Below, in pieces: positions 54,212 through 62,825 of a DNA stretch of 64,000 bases (the first letter of the stretch is position 1; every line of letters starts with the position of its first letter). Below the pieces are notes generated by a model. It saw nothing but the letters and a program-made list of their open reading frames with translations, made no database searches and was not told the DNA's origin. A program made the translations under genes and the position numbers. The stretch spans positions 1,247,691-1,311,690 of the forward strand of contig NZ_LT635782.1 in NCBI RefSeq assembly GCF_900128425.1, in the 5' to 3' direction. The DNA comes from Anaerococcus urinomassiliensis. Its GTDB lineage: Bacteria > Bacillota > Clostridia > Tissierellales > Peptoniphilaceae.

Positions 54212-55116
54212 TTATTGGATATAATTCTGTAGATAAATATCTTTCGCCAGTATCTGGAAGTACTGTTACGACAGCTTTCCCTTCGCCAAGTTTGTCGGCA
54301 ATTTCTATTGCTCCACATACATTGGCTCCTGATGATATACCTACTGCTAGAGCTTCATCTTTTGCAAGTTGCCTACTCATTTTGATAGCATCGTCACTTG
54401 CTACACTTACTATGTCATCAACTACATCAAAGTCTAGGTTTTTAGGGATGAAGTTACCACCTATACCTTGGATTTTGTGGCCTGCTGCTTTTCCTCCTGA
54501 TAAGAGTGGACTTTCCGCTGGTTGGATAGCGTAAACTTTGATATTAGAATCTTTTTCTTTTAATCTTTTTCCAACACCTGTTACTGTTCCACCTGTACCA
54601 ACTCCTGCAATAAATGCATCTGGGGTGATTTCTGCTAGGATTTCTGGGCCAGTTGTTTCATAGTGAGCCTTTACATTGGCTGGATTTGAAAATTGGTCTG
54701 GGAAGAAGTATCCTTCTTTTTCTGCTAATTCTTTGGCCTTATCTACTGAACCTTGGAGAGCATTTTCTGTGGTTCTGATTACTTCTGCACCATAGGCTTT
54801 AGCCAATTGTTCACGTTCCTTACTCATTGATGCTGGCATAGTTAGTATAAGCTTGTAGCCTTTTGCTGCAGCTAGAGCTGCTAGGGCTACACCAGTGTTA
54901 CCACTTGTTGGTTCTACTATTGTGTCACCTGGCTTGATCTTGCCTGCTTTTTCTGCTTCTTCGATCATATAGGGCTATCCTGTCTTTGATAGATCCTGCA
55001 AGGTTGTTTTTTTCTACCTTAACATAAATGTCTGCTCTTCTCTCTTTTTCTAGAGAAGTTAGCTTGAGTAACGGTGTATTTCCTATTAATTCTTTTGAAT
55101 TATTTTTAATTGTCAT
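54204..55116 (-). pseudogene. cysK: cysK with a frameshift after the PLP lysine
   Basis: The two frames together give a full O-acetylserine sulfhydrylase. Frame 1 (55116 to about 54925) encodes [30 protein letters not shown] with the PLP lysine near residue 44, then diverges. Frame 2 (54968 to 54204) resumes [14 protein letters not shown] and carries SGNTGVALA and GTGGTVTGVGKRL, to the end. On the coding strand the join reads GCCCTATATGATC; restoring GCCCTATATATGATC (two more bases, one TA) would restore the frame. A contraction of the TA run, a phase switch or a sequencing error are all possible. Confidence 0.85.
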
Positions 55117-55453
55117 ACAATCTCCTTTTATATAAATAAGTTTATTAAAATAAACATAAAATTAGCGTGCTTTCTTGTACATATTATTATAACCATGGAT
55201 TATGATAATTCAAGTTATAATTTGCCAATATGAGGTTAATACCCTTAAACAATGAAAATACACTAAGGATCTACTCTAACGTTTCACACTTTGTCATAAA
55301 TATTTTAATAAAATAAAAATAGCAAGTTAGAATGGATATTTTATCAATCTACTTGCTATTTTATAGTGTAATAACTTTTGTACATATAGGTATATTCCTA
55401 TCAAGCTTATATTGTTTAGGAGACTTTGCATGAATTTGATAGGAATTTAGTTT
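55117..55453. other. Intergenic region with two hairpins
   Basis: No gene seen. An AT-rich cysK promoter region, then AAATAGCAAGT / ACTTGCTATTT (about 55317-55363) and ATTCCTATCAA (55394-55404) / TTGATAGGAAT (55436-55446), possible terminators for the minus-strand iron block and cysK. Confidence 0.6.
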
Positions 55454-56005
55454 TTATTTACTATTTTTTTCAACTAGTTCTAGTATCTTTGCACTATCTC
55501 TTATTGCACAAAGATATCCTAGCCTTGCTTGATTATACAAAGCAAAGATTTTACATTTTGCATCCTTATCTTTATATACTTTCCAGTAACCACTGCAAAG
55601 ATAATTTTTACCTTGGTTTTCTATAAATCCCATCACATCTTCATAGGGATAACCAAGTAATAATCCAATTTCATGAGGAAAATCCTTTTGGCATAACCTA
55701 TCTTTAAGGCAATCTGTACAGATATCAACGCTATTAGTATCGTATCCACAAGATTTTAAAAAATATTTAGTATCATTAGTATTAATGAATTTTCTTAGCA
55801 GATCTTCTCTAAAGCAAAATATGGACGAAGTTCTTTCTCTCGTGGATAAGATCTTAAAATATATGCCATATTTGTTGAAATCCTTATTCCATATCCTTAT
55901 CAAACTATCAACGTCATATTTATAATTTGATAAGGAAAATAAATTAGATGGTTTGATTTTTTCAAAAACCGGGCTACAGTATAGGGCTAATAATTCATCA
56001 CCCAT
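55454..56005 (-). CDS. DUF3793 family protein
   Basis: A 183-residue cytoplasmic protein matching DUF3793: an N-terminal LLALYCSPVFEKIKPSNLF, the region FREDLLRKFI, cysteines CxxC-like in DICTDCLKDRLCQKDFP, and HEIGLLLGYPYEDVMGFI, then WKVYKDKDAKCKIFALYNQA. Function unknown; this family is repeatedly adjacent to flavodoxin and iron or heme genes, as here. It follows flavodoxin by 2 bases, so it is presumed part of the Fur-controlled unit. Confidence 0.85.
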   Translation of the reverse strand: MGDELLALYCSPVFEKIKPSNLFSLSNYKYDVDSLIRIWNKDFNKYGIYFKILSTRERTSSIFCFREDLLRKFINTNDTKYFLKSCGYDTNSVDICTDCLKDRLCQKDFPHEIGLLLGYPYEDVMGFIENQGKNYLCSGYWKVYKDKDAKCKIFALYNQARLGYLCAIRDSAKILELVEKNSK

Positions 56006-56007
56006 AT

Positions 56008-56439
56008 CTATAGCATAGCGATTAAACTGTCAGCCAAATCATAGCAAGCGTTAATATCCTCTTCACCAGGCTCTCCGTAAGCGGTTAGGCCATTAGCTGC
56101 TAAGTTTATATCATGTTCTTCACATCTTTCTTGCCAATCTATCATCCACTGACCATCATTCCATTCATATGAACCAAAGATAACAGTAGCTTTGTTAGCT
56201 AAACTATCTTCTACTGATTCAAACATCGGTTCAAATTCGCCTTCTTCTAGCTCTTCATTGCCCATAGCTGGACAGCCAAAGGCAAAGGCATTGTACTTAT
56301 CTATATCAGCACTTGTGAAAGCACCTGCTTGAATCAAATCTGCATCAACTTCTTTTTCTTTTAATCTGGTAAATATAGCTTCTGCCATCTTTTCTGTATT
56401 ACCTGTACCAGACCAATATATTATTGCTACTTTTGACAT
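56008..56439 (-). CDS. Flavodoxin
   Basis: A 143-residue flavodoxin. FMN phosphate loop WSGTGNTEKMAEAIF, tyrosine/tryptophan face ASSYEWNDGQW-like SYEWNDG, and GANGLT-type C-terminus. It can replace ferredoxin when iron is short. A Fur-like box lies over its promoter (56486-56498). Confidence 0.93.
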   Translation of the reverse strand: MSKVAIIYWSGTGNTEKMAEAIFTRLKEKEVDADLIQAGAFTSADIDKYNAFAFGCPAMGNEELEEGEFEPMFESVEDSLANKATVIFGSYEWNDGQWMIDWQERCEEHDINLAANGLTAYGEPGEEDINACYDLADSLIAML

Positions 56440-56470
56440 ATTACTTCTCCTTATATAATGTATTTTTTAT

Positions 56471-56500
56471 AATGTATCGTATAACGATAATCATTATCAA
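56471..56500 (-). promoter_or_regulatory. Flavodoxin promoter overlapped by a Fur-like box
   Basis: Minus strand TTGATA (56500-56495), an 18-base spacer and TACATT (56476-56471). GATAAT-C-ATTATC (56486-56498), a perfect 6-1-6 dyad, overlaps the -35 and spacer. Confidence 0.7.
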
Positions 56501-56513
56501 TAGTTATGCAAAA

Positions 56514-56554
56514 TTTTTTGAAAGCCTATAGTTTATCCAAAGACTTTCAAAAAA
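56514..56554 (-). terminator. Terminator after FeoB-associated gene
   Basis: TTTTTTGAAAG (56514-56524) pairs with CTTTCAAAAAA (56544-56554), a strong hairpin with T-run on the minus strand. Confidence 0.8.
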
Positions 56555-56588
56555 TTATTACAGTTTAAATATTAGTATAAACTATTTC

Positions 56589-56741
56589 TTAGAATTTATT
56601 TTTATTAAATCCTTTTTGTGGATTGTGACCTGGACAATCCTTGCAACCCTCATTTGCATCATTTTTTATAAATCTAGTATAAACAATGTAAGCACATACT
56701 AGCAAAATTATTATTAAAAGAATCCATGATTGTAGGTTCAT
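56589..56741 (-). CDS. FeoB-associated Cys-rich membrane protein
   Basis: A 50-residue protein with ATG at 56741 and GGAGGTAAAG RBS. One membrane segment (about 6-21, WILLIIILLVCAYIVYT), then a cytosolic tail with GCKDCPG. This matches the short FeoB_associated family that accompanies FeoB in many Firmicutes; possibly it helps cation movement or assembly at FeoB. It starts 17 bases after feoB ends. Confidence 0.85.
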   Translation of the reverse strand: MNLQSWILLIIILLVCAYIVYTRFIKNDANEGCKDCPGHNPQKGFNKNKF

Positions 56742-56758
56742 CTTTACCTCCTATTTCT

Positions 56759-58912
56759 TTAGCGAGCAACACTTGCTTTATAAGTATTGTTATCTGCAAT
56801 AGCCTTATTAGGTCTAAACAATAAGTATAGTAAAGCAACCAGTACTATAAATGCTATTATTGTTGATAGAGTAAATGTTCCATAAACTATCAACCTTGCA
56901 AGTTGATAGAAAATAAAACTAATTGCATATGCAAATCCCATTTGGTAACCTACTGTTAACAAAGTCCATTTATTATCACCCATTTCTGTTTTTATAGCTC
57001 CAACCGCTGCAAAACAAGGCATGCAAAGCATATTAAATAGCAAGAATGAGTAACCAGCTATTGGTGTACCTATAGCTGCATTAAAGGCTGCTAGTAGTTC
57101 TGGACTATCTTCTGTAATATCAGCGCCTAGACCCAAAACTATACCCATGGTATTTACTACATTTTCTTTGGCAACAAAGCCAGAAATTGTTGCGACCATT
57201 GATTGCCATGTGCCAAATCCCAATGGCTTAAATATAAAGCCTATAGCTGAGCCTATAACTCCCATAATCGAATTTGCCCCATCTTCTTCAATTAGATTTA
57301 ATCTAAAGTCAAAGTTTGTCAAAAACCAAATTACTATGGATGAAAGTAAGATTATTGTGCCAGCACGTCTTGCATAAGCTTTTGACTTATTCCATACATC
57401 TTGCAAAACAGATTTTAGCCTTGGTGCATGGTATGGAGGCAACTCCATAATAAAAGGAGCAGGATCAGAAGCAAATTTCTTAAATTTCTTTAATATAACA
57501 CCTGACATTACAATAGCCGCTATTCCTATAAAATAAAAACTAAAGGTAATAAGAGCCTTATTGCTTGGGAAAAATGCCCCTGCTATTAGGGCTATTACAG
57601 GAAGTTTTGCAGAGCACGGCATAAATGATGTAGTCATTATTGTAATCCTTCTATCTCTGTCATTTTCTATAGTTCTAGAAGCTTGGATACCAGGAACTCC
57701 ACAACCTGTCGAAATCATAGCTGGAATAAATGATTTTCCTGATAGGCCAAAACGTCTAAATAATCTATCCATTATAAAGGCAACTCTCGACATATATCCT
57801 ATATCTTCAAGGATAGAAAGAAGAGCAAACATAACCATCATTTGTGGTAAGAATCCAAGTACTGCTCCTACACCAGCTAAGATACCATCTGTTACAAGTC
57901 CAACAAGTACTTCATTTATACTTGCACTTTCTAAAGCTGCTTGAGCTCCTGGAATCAATGTATCATCAAAAAATCCATTTACAGCTTCCGTTGCCATAGT
58001 TCCAGGTGAATGTTCGTAAACTGCAAGGGAATAAACCAAGAACATGACAAGGGCAAATATTGGTATACCCAAGATTCTTGATGTAACAATATTATCTATC
58101 TTATCAGTTGTAGATAGCTTCGGAGCAGCTTTTTTTAATATTCTACCACCAAGCACTTCCAATCTTTCATATCTTTCACCAGTTATAATAGATTCAGCGT
58201 CATCGTCATAAAATTCTTCGCAAGCAGATCTAATATCGTCTATTTTCTTAAGATCATCATTACTAATTCCTATTTTCTCTACCATTTGCTCGTCATTTTC
58301 AAAGGCTTTAATGGTATAAAATCTTCTTAAATCTTCATCAACATATGAGTCTATAATATTTCTAATATCTGCTAGCTTATTCTCCAAATCATAAGAATAT
58401 TCTAAAGCTTTTGGATAAGTTTGATTGCTGTTAGCTTTTTCAATTTCACTAATTAGCTTATCAATTCCCTTTTCTTTATTTGCCACGATTTCTATTACTG
58501 GGCAGCCCAATAGTTCAGATAAAGCAGCCTTATCAATCTTATCCCCTCTTTGCATTACAATATCCATCATATTTAAGGCAAGTATTGTTGGGATACCAAG
58601 TTCTATAAATTGGCTTGTTAAGTATAAATTCCTGATAAGATTTGACCCGTCAACTAGGTTAACAATTAAATCTGGTCTTTCATCGACCAAATATTCACGA
58701 GCTACTTTTTCCTCTAATGTATATGGAGATAGAGAGTAAATTCCTGGCAAGTCTTGGATAACTATATCTTTGTGACTTTTTAGATTCCCTTCTTTTTTGT
58801 CAACTGTAACACCAGGCCAGTTTCCAACTCTTTGATTTGATCCAGTAAGAGCGTTAAACAAAGTAGTCTTACCAGAATTTGGATTGCCCGCAAGGGCTAC
58901 TGTATAACTCAT
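56759..58912 (-). CDS. feoB: Ferrous iron transporter B
   Basis: A 717-residue protein. N-terminal G domain: G1 GNPNSGKTTLFNALTG, G2/G3 region with DLPGIYSL, G4 NMMD. The membrane part has the two Gate regions, with VALIAGAFFP and CGVPGIQASRTI (the Cys-containing Gly-Cys-Gly motif). It imports Fe2+ under anaerobic conditions. Overlaps feoA by 4 bases. Confidence 0.96.
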   Translation of the reverse strand: MSYTVALAGNPNSGKTTLFNALTGSNQRVGNWPGVTVDKKEGNLKSHKDIVIQDLPGIYSLSPYTLEEKVAREYLVDERPDLIVNLVDGSNLIRNLYLTSQFIELGIPTILALNMMDIVMQRGDKIDKAALSELLGCPVIEIVANKEKGIDKLISEIEKANSNQTYPKALEYSYDLENKLADIRNIIDSYVDEDLRRFYTIKAFENDEQMVEKIGISNDDLKKIDDIRSACEEFYDDDAESIITGERYERLEVLGGRILKKAAPKLSTTDKIDNIVTSRILGIPIFALVMFLVYSLAVYEHSPGTMATEAVNGFFDDTLIPGAQAALESASINEVLVGLVTDGILAGVGAVLGFLPQMMVMFALLSILEDIGYMSRVAFIMDRLFRRFGLSGKSFIPAMISTGCGVPGIQASRTIENDRDRRITIMTTSFMPCSAKLPVIALIAGAFFPSNKALITFSFYFIGIAAIVMSGVILKKFKKFASDPAPFIMELPPYHAPRLKSVLQDVWNKSKAYARRAGTIILLSSIVIWFLTNFDFRLNLIEEDGANSIMGVIGSAIGFIFKPLGFGTWQSMVATISGFVAKENVVNTMGIVLGLGADITEDSPELLAAFNAAIGTPIAGYSFLLFNMLCMPCFAAVGAIKTEMGDNKWTLLTVGYQMGFAYAISFIFYQLARLIVYGTFTLSTIIAFIVLVALLYLLFRPNKAIADNNTYKASVAR

Positions 58913-59136
58913 AATTTCTCCACCATGATATTTTCGGCATCATGTTTTCTAATTGTAAGTTCATATCCCCTTAGACTTATTTGTACGGGATCTCCTAATG
59001 GAGCAACCTTTCTTACAAAAAGATCAGTATTTTTAGTAATGCCCATATCCATTATTCTTCTTTTTGTAGGACCATCTCCCTTTATTTTCACAACTTTAAG
59101 ATTTTCTCCTACCTTGGCATCTCTTAAAGATTTCAT
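58909..59136 (-). CDS. feoA: FeoA domain protein 1
   Basis: A 75-residue SH3-like protein: GPTKRRIMDMGITKNTDLFV and VRKVAPLGDPVQISLRGYELTIRK. It likely modulates FeoB. Overlaps feoB by 4 bases, and the second FeoA by 4 bases. Confidence 0.93.
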   Translation of the reverse strand: MKSLRDAKVGENLKVVKIKGDGPTKRRIMDMGITKNTDLFVRKVAPLGDPVQISLRGYELTIRKHDAENIMVEKL

Positions 59137-59357
59137 CCAACAACATCCTCAACAATTATTCTTTTAGCAATATCCTTTGCTAGAGCAATTTTGTTTCCCT
59201 CTATTAAGAAAATATAATTAACACCATCAAATCTTTGTAGGGTCATTTCCTTGCCCTTTACTATTCCTAAATTTGATAAATGCTTTCTAATTTGATCATT
59301 GCCCTTAATCATGGTTACTCTCACTGAGTCACCTTCACTAAACAATGTAACCGGCAT
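59133..59357 (-). CDS. feoA: FeoA domain protein 2
   Basis: A 74-residue SH3-like protein, first gene of the block. NDQIRKHLSNLGIVKGKEMT and QRFDGVNYIFLIEGNKIALA define FeoA. Two FeoA proteins before FeoB is a known Firmicutes variation; this one lacks the GDPV signature of the first and has diverged. Confidence 0.9.
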   Translation of the reverse strand: MPVTLFSEGDSVRVTMIKGNDQIRKHLSNLGIVKGKEMTLQRFDGVNYIFLIEGNKIALAKDIAKRIIVEDVVG

Positions 59358-59443
59358 GCATACTCCTTTTCTATATAAAACAATAATATTTATAATTTAT
59401 TTAAATATAATTAAAATTCCGAGGTCTTTTTAACTGCATTTAA

Positions 59444-59476
59444 AGTATACCATATAAAGTAATGATAATCAATATC
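59444..59476 (-). promoter_or_regulatory. feo promoter with Fur-like box
   Basis: Minus strand TTGATT (59472-59467), 17-base spacer, TATACT (59449-59444). GATAATCAATATC (59464-59476) is a near-dyad that covers the -35, as in the flavodoxin promoter. Confidence 0.72.
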
Positions 59477-59775
59477 AAAATATAAAATTTTATTCTTTTC
59501 TATTTTATTAGTAATAATACGATTTTTTATATAAAACCTGACTGAAAATCCTAACACTAATGAATTTATCATAAAGATTCTTCTGTCGTTCCTAGATGTA
59601 GAGGGTCGCTTGTTGTCCATCAAAATGACAGTTATTTAGAGTGTTCAGATGATGATATGGTTATTTTTTGATACTCTGTCATAGTATAAAAGTAGGAATC
59701 TAACACCCGCTGTCATCCTCGAGGTCAGAGGTCTGCGGATTTCTAAAAGCACTATCAGCTAAAAATTATTCACAG

Positions 59776-59798
59776 CAAAAAAGGACTAGATTCAGTCC
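59776..59798 (-). terminator. Terminator after hydrolase gene
   Basis: GGACTGAATCTAGTCC on the minus strand, with TTTTTT following, just past the stop codon. Confidence 0.85.
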
Positions 59799-59800
59799 TC

Positions 59801-60583
59801 TTAGTTTCCATATTTTTCAAAAAAATCAAACATCAATTGAAAGGATTCTAATCTTTGGTCAAAATCTGAAAATGTATGATCTGTGCCTTTAATTTCCTTG
59901 TACATGCAGTTTTCAAATGATTTGCAAAGTTTCTTGTTTGATTCTTTTGATATTATCTTATCTTCATCTCCCCTGATTATTTGAACTGGGCCTTGGTATT
60001 TTTGTGCCAAAGCGTAGAGGTCATAGCTTGTTACATCTTTTATAAATTCATCGCTGATTTTTAGACCTCCTACATCGTCCCCTTCTTTTTTGACATAGGA
60101 TGATCTAAAGGCTTCTTTTAGTGATTTCATTAAGGAGTTCTCTTCTTCACTAAAATCGGCCGCTGGCGAAAATAAGGAAAGTGCCTTAGGCTTTTTCTCG
60201 TGGGCAATTGCTACCGCAACAGATCCACCCATGGAGTGGCCCTTCCAAAACAAATTTTCCTTATCAACATAAGGCTCGTTTATAACAAATTCGTGGATTA
60301 GCCTTGCTTCTTCAATCTCACGAGATAAGTTTATATCAAAGAAACTTCCATCAGATTCGCCACATCCGGAAAAATCAAAACGAAATACTATATATCCATT
60401 AGCCGTCAAAAATTTGGAATTTTGGATATTCATAAATTGTAGGCCATTTCTATCATCTGCGAAGCCGTGGAAATATATAACCGTTGGGTAAGTTTTGGAC
60501 TGATCAAAGTCATCTCCAGTGTTTAAAACACCTCTTAATATGATATTATTGTCTTTTTTTATGTCTTTATAAAAATATTTCAT
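59801..60583 (-). CDS. Alpha/beta hydrolase (S33-like)
   Basis: I start at 60583 (MKYFYKDIKKDNN), after GAGGG, not at 60595. A 260-residue protein with IYFHGFADDRNGLQF, VFRFDFSGCGESDG, nucleophile elbow KGHSMGGSVAV, acid in IRGDEDKII and His in GTDHTFSDF. It is a cytoplasmic serine hydrolase/esterase; substrate unknown. Divergent from the MORN protein gene. Confidence 0.85.
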   Translation of the reverse strand: MKYFYKDIKKDNNIILRGVLNTGDDFDQSKTYPTVIYFHGFADDRNGLQFMNIQNSKFLTANGYIVFRFDFSGCGESDGSFFDINLSREIEEARLIHEFVINEPYVDKENLFWKGHSMGGSVAVAIAHEKKPKALSLFSPAADFSEEENSLMKSLKEAFRSSYVKKEGDDVGGLKISDEFIKDVTSYDLYALAQKYQGPVQIIRGDEDKIISKESNKKLCKSFENCMYKEIKGTDHTFSDFDQRLESFQLMFDFFEKYGN

Positions 60584-60642
60584 AAAATCCCTCATTTCTT
60601 TGATATAATATACCCATAATATAGTATGAGGAGATATTTACC

Positions 60643-61029
60643 ATGGAAAATAAGAAATTTCTTTCATATATGGCTCTTTCCTTAGCTTTGATAATGTTAA
60701 TATCAGTTATATATTTTTTTGCAAGGCCAAAAGCTAAGAATGTAGAAGCTTACAAAATTGACAAAGGGACTTATTACACTGGGCCTATGGTCGATGGTAA
60801 GTTCGATGGAGAAGGCGTACTCAAATCCGAAAGGGGAACTTACCAAGGTTCTTTTAAAAACGGAAGATTTGATGGAGCTGGAAGTTTTGCTGGGGATGAT
60901 TTTACCTACAAGGCTAATTTCTCCAAAGATAAGGGGAATTCCAATATTGAAATCAACCTTAATTCTGGCGAGACATTTATCAAAGATGGAGATACTTTTA
61001 AGAATAAGGATATGAAAAATGAAGATTAA
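60643..61029 (+). CDS. Membrane-anchored MORN-repeat protein
   Basis: A 128-residue protein. One membrane anchor (about 8-27) then two MORN-like units: GTYYTGPMVDGKFDGEGVLK and GTYQGSFKNGRFDGAGSF. MORN repeats often position enzymes at membranes or peptidoglycan. It overlaps the acyltransferase gene by 11 bases, so it is likely a partner for it. Precise role unknown. Confidence 0.78.
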   Translation: MENKKFLSYMALSLALIMLISVIYFFARPKAKNVEAYKIDKGTYYTGPMVDGKFDGEGVLKSERGTYQGSFKNGRFDGAGSFAGDDFTYKANFSKDKGNSNIEINLNSGETFIKDGDTFKNKDMKNED

Positions 61030-62824
61030 GGGTCTAGATTATATTAGGTTTTTGGGGATATTCTTAGTTTTATCCTATCACTTTTTCCCAAATGCTCTGC
61101 CAGGAGGCTTTCTTGGAGTAAATATGCTCTTTGTTCTTTCTGGTTTTTTGATAAATTTTCATTTGATTGATTCCCTCTACAAAGATGGATCAATTGATTT
61201 TAAAAACTTTTATTTCAAGAGATTTGTAAGGATTTTCCCAGCAGTTCTTTTGATGCTAAGTCTTACTACAATATTTGCTTTTGCTATTGATAAGGACTAT
61301 ACAGTAAGATTTTTTGACCAGTTTTTGGCTGCTTTTTCTTACAACTACAACTTTTTTGAAATAATGCGTGGTGGTTCTTATGAGAATCAATTTATCAAAC
61401 AGCTATTTATGCATACTTGGTCTCTAGCTATCGAGGTTCATTTTTATATATTTTGGCCTTGGGTTATGGCGAGTATTTATAATAAAGTCAAAGGAAAAAG
61501 GAATATAAAACGTAGTTTTTCCAAAAAGTTTATGGAAATTTGCATCATTTTATATGTCTATGCTTATATTTTGACATTTTTATTAGTTGCGCTTAGGAAG
61601 GAAAATATATCCTTTATCTACTTCTTTGACCTAGCAAGGATGGGGTCTTTTGTATTTGGATCTATGCTTGGAATTTTTGTAAAGAGATTTTCCTTTAATA
61701 GACTTCCTTACAACAAGCTCACAATGATATTTTCTGGACTAATACTACTTATGTCCTTGCTTTTCTCCTATGACAATAGGGCCACTTATTTTATAGGATT
61801 TTTGCTAACAGATATCATAACAGGAATATTGATTCTCGTAGGATATTCCAACAAAAATCTTGATGAAGGCAAAGTAATCCCACTCCTAAGCGAGTATTCT
61901 TATGGTATGTATGTATTCCACTGGCCAGCCTTTGTAATAATTTCAAGCAAAGTATCCAGCACATGGGCTTTAGTATTATCAATACTTGTGACAATACTTT
62001 TAGTTTTGTTTAATTATCACATCTTTGAACCGATTTTTGTAGGCAAAGATACCAAGCCTATAAGTGATAAAATCAGTATACCAAAAATTGACTATAATAA
62101 ATACCAAGGCATGATCCACTTTACCCTTGTATTTATAATCCTACTAAGCTTTAGCATAGCTTATACCATATCCGATGCTTCAGATGATATGGTAAGCCTT
62201 GAAAAATCAATCCTTCAAGAATCTATCAAGCAAGATATTGATAAAATCTACATGGATAGGAAGAAAGTTTCAGACATCATGGATAAGGACAATGATAAAA
62301 TAAACAGTCTTGCAGAAAATCAAGCAATTACAGTTATTGGCGATAGCGTGCTTCTGGGCAATAGGGAAATGCTGCAAGAAAATATTCATGGCCTTTATGT
62401 AACTGCCGAAGGAAGTAGGCTACTTGAAAGCACTCCAGAATTATTAATGCAAATGGAAAACGAGGGTAATCTAGGTTCTATAGTAGTCATTGCTATGGGA
62501 ACAAATGCTGTAGAGGACCCGGAAAATAGCCTAGAAGAGATTGTTAAGACACTACCAGATGGTAAGAGATTAATATTTGTAACTTGCTACGATAATAGGT
62601 ACGAACAACCTCACAGAGTATCAGTAGCTATGGAAAAGATCGCTCCAAAGTATAAGTTCGTAACTATAATGCCGTGGGAAAAGGAAGCTATGGCCCATCC
62701 AGAATACTATGCTGGGACAGATGGCGTACATTTTTATGGAGTCATGGATGCCTATGATGCTTACCTTAAGATGTTAAAAGAATCAATAAGAGAATCTTTG
62801 AAGAATCCAGCAAAAGGAGAATAA
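61019..62824 (+). CDS. oatA: OatA-like O-acyltransferase with C-terminal SGNH domain
   Basis: A 601-residue protein. N-terminal acyltransferase-3 domain, about ten membrane segments, with GLDYIRFLGIFLVLSYHF (His) and SLAIEVHFYIFWP (Glu/His motif); C-terminal extracellular SGNH domain with GDSVLLGNREML (Ser), VIAMGTNAV (Gly/Asn) and GTDGVHFYG (Asp/His). This is the OatA layout, which O-acetylates peptidoglycan MurNAc to resist lysozyme. A different acceptor polymer is possible. One base separates it from the next gene. Confidence 0.87.
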   Translation: MKIKGLDYIRFLGIFLVLSYHFFPNALPGGFLGVNMLFVLSGFLINFHLIDSLYKDGSIDFKNFYFKRFVRIFPAVLLMLSLTTIFAFAIDKDYTVRFFDQFLAAFSYNYNFFEIMRGGSYENQFIKQLFMHTWSLAIEVHFYIFWPWVMASIYNKVKGKRNIKRSFSKKFMEICIILYVYAYILTFLLVALRKENISFIYFFDLARMGSFVFGSMLGIFVKRFSFNRLPYNKLTMIFSGLILLMSLLFSYDNRATYFIGFLLTDIITGILILVGYSNKNLDEGKVIPLLSEYSYGMYVFHWPAFVIISSKVSSTWALVLSILVTILLVLFNYHIFEPIFVGKDTKPISDKISIPKIDYNKYQGMIHFTLVFIILLSFSIAYTISDASDDMVSLEKSILQESIKQDIDKIYMDRKKVSDIMDKDNDKINSLAENQAITVIGDSVLLGNREMLQENIHGLYVTAEGSRLLESTPELLMQMENEGNLGSIVVIAMGTNAVEDPENSLEEIVKTLPDGKRLIFVTCYDNRYEQPHRVSVAMEKIAPKYKFVTIMPWEKEAMAHPEYYAGTDGVHFYGVMDAYDAYLKMLKESIRESLKNPAKGE

Positions 62825-62825
62825 A

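Larger units (their letters stand above)
59358..59800. other. Intergenic DNA with repeat remnants
   Basis: No gene seen. Holds the feo promoter, a short insert GTTCCTAGATGTAGAGG (59590, resembling CCTAGATGTAGCGG at 25364), a truncated R1 (TGTCATCCTCGAGG at 59711) and a terminator 59783-59798. Confidence 0.65.

Noticed and set aside
59411..59623. 70-residue frame upstream of feo genes
   Set aside because: Lies over the feo promoter and Fur-like box; no RBS or homology motif.
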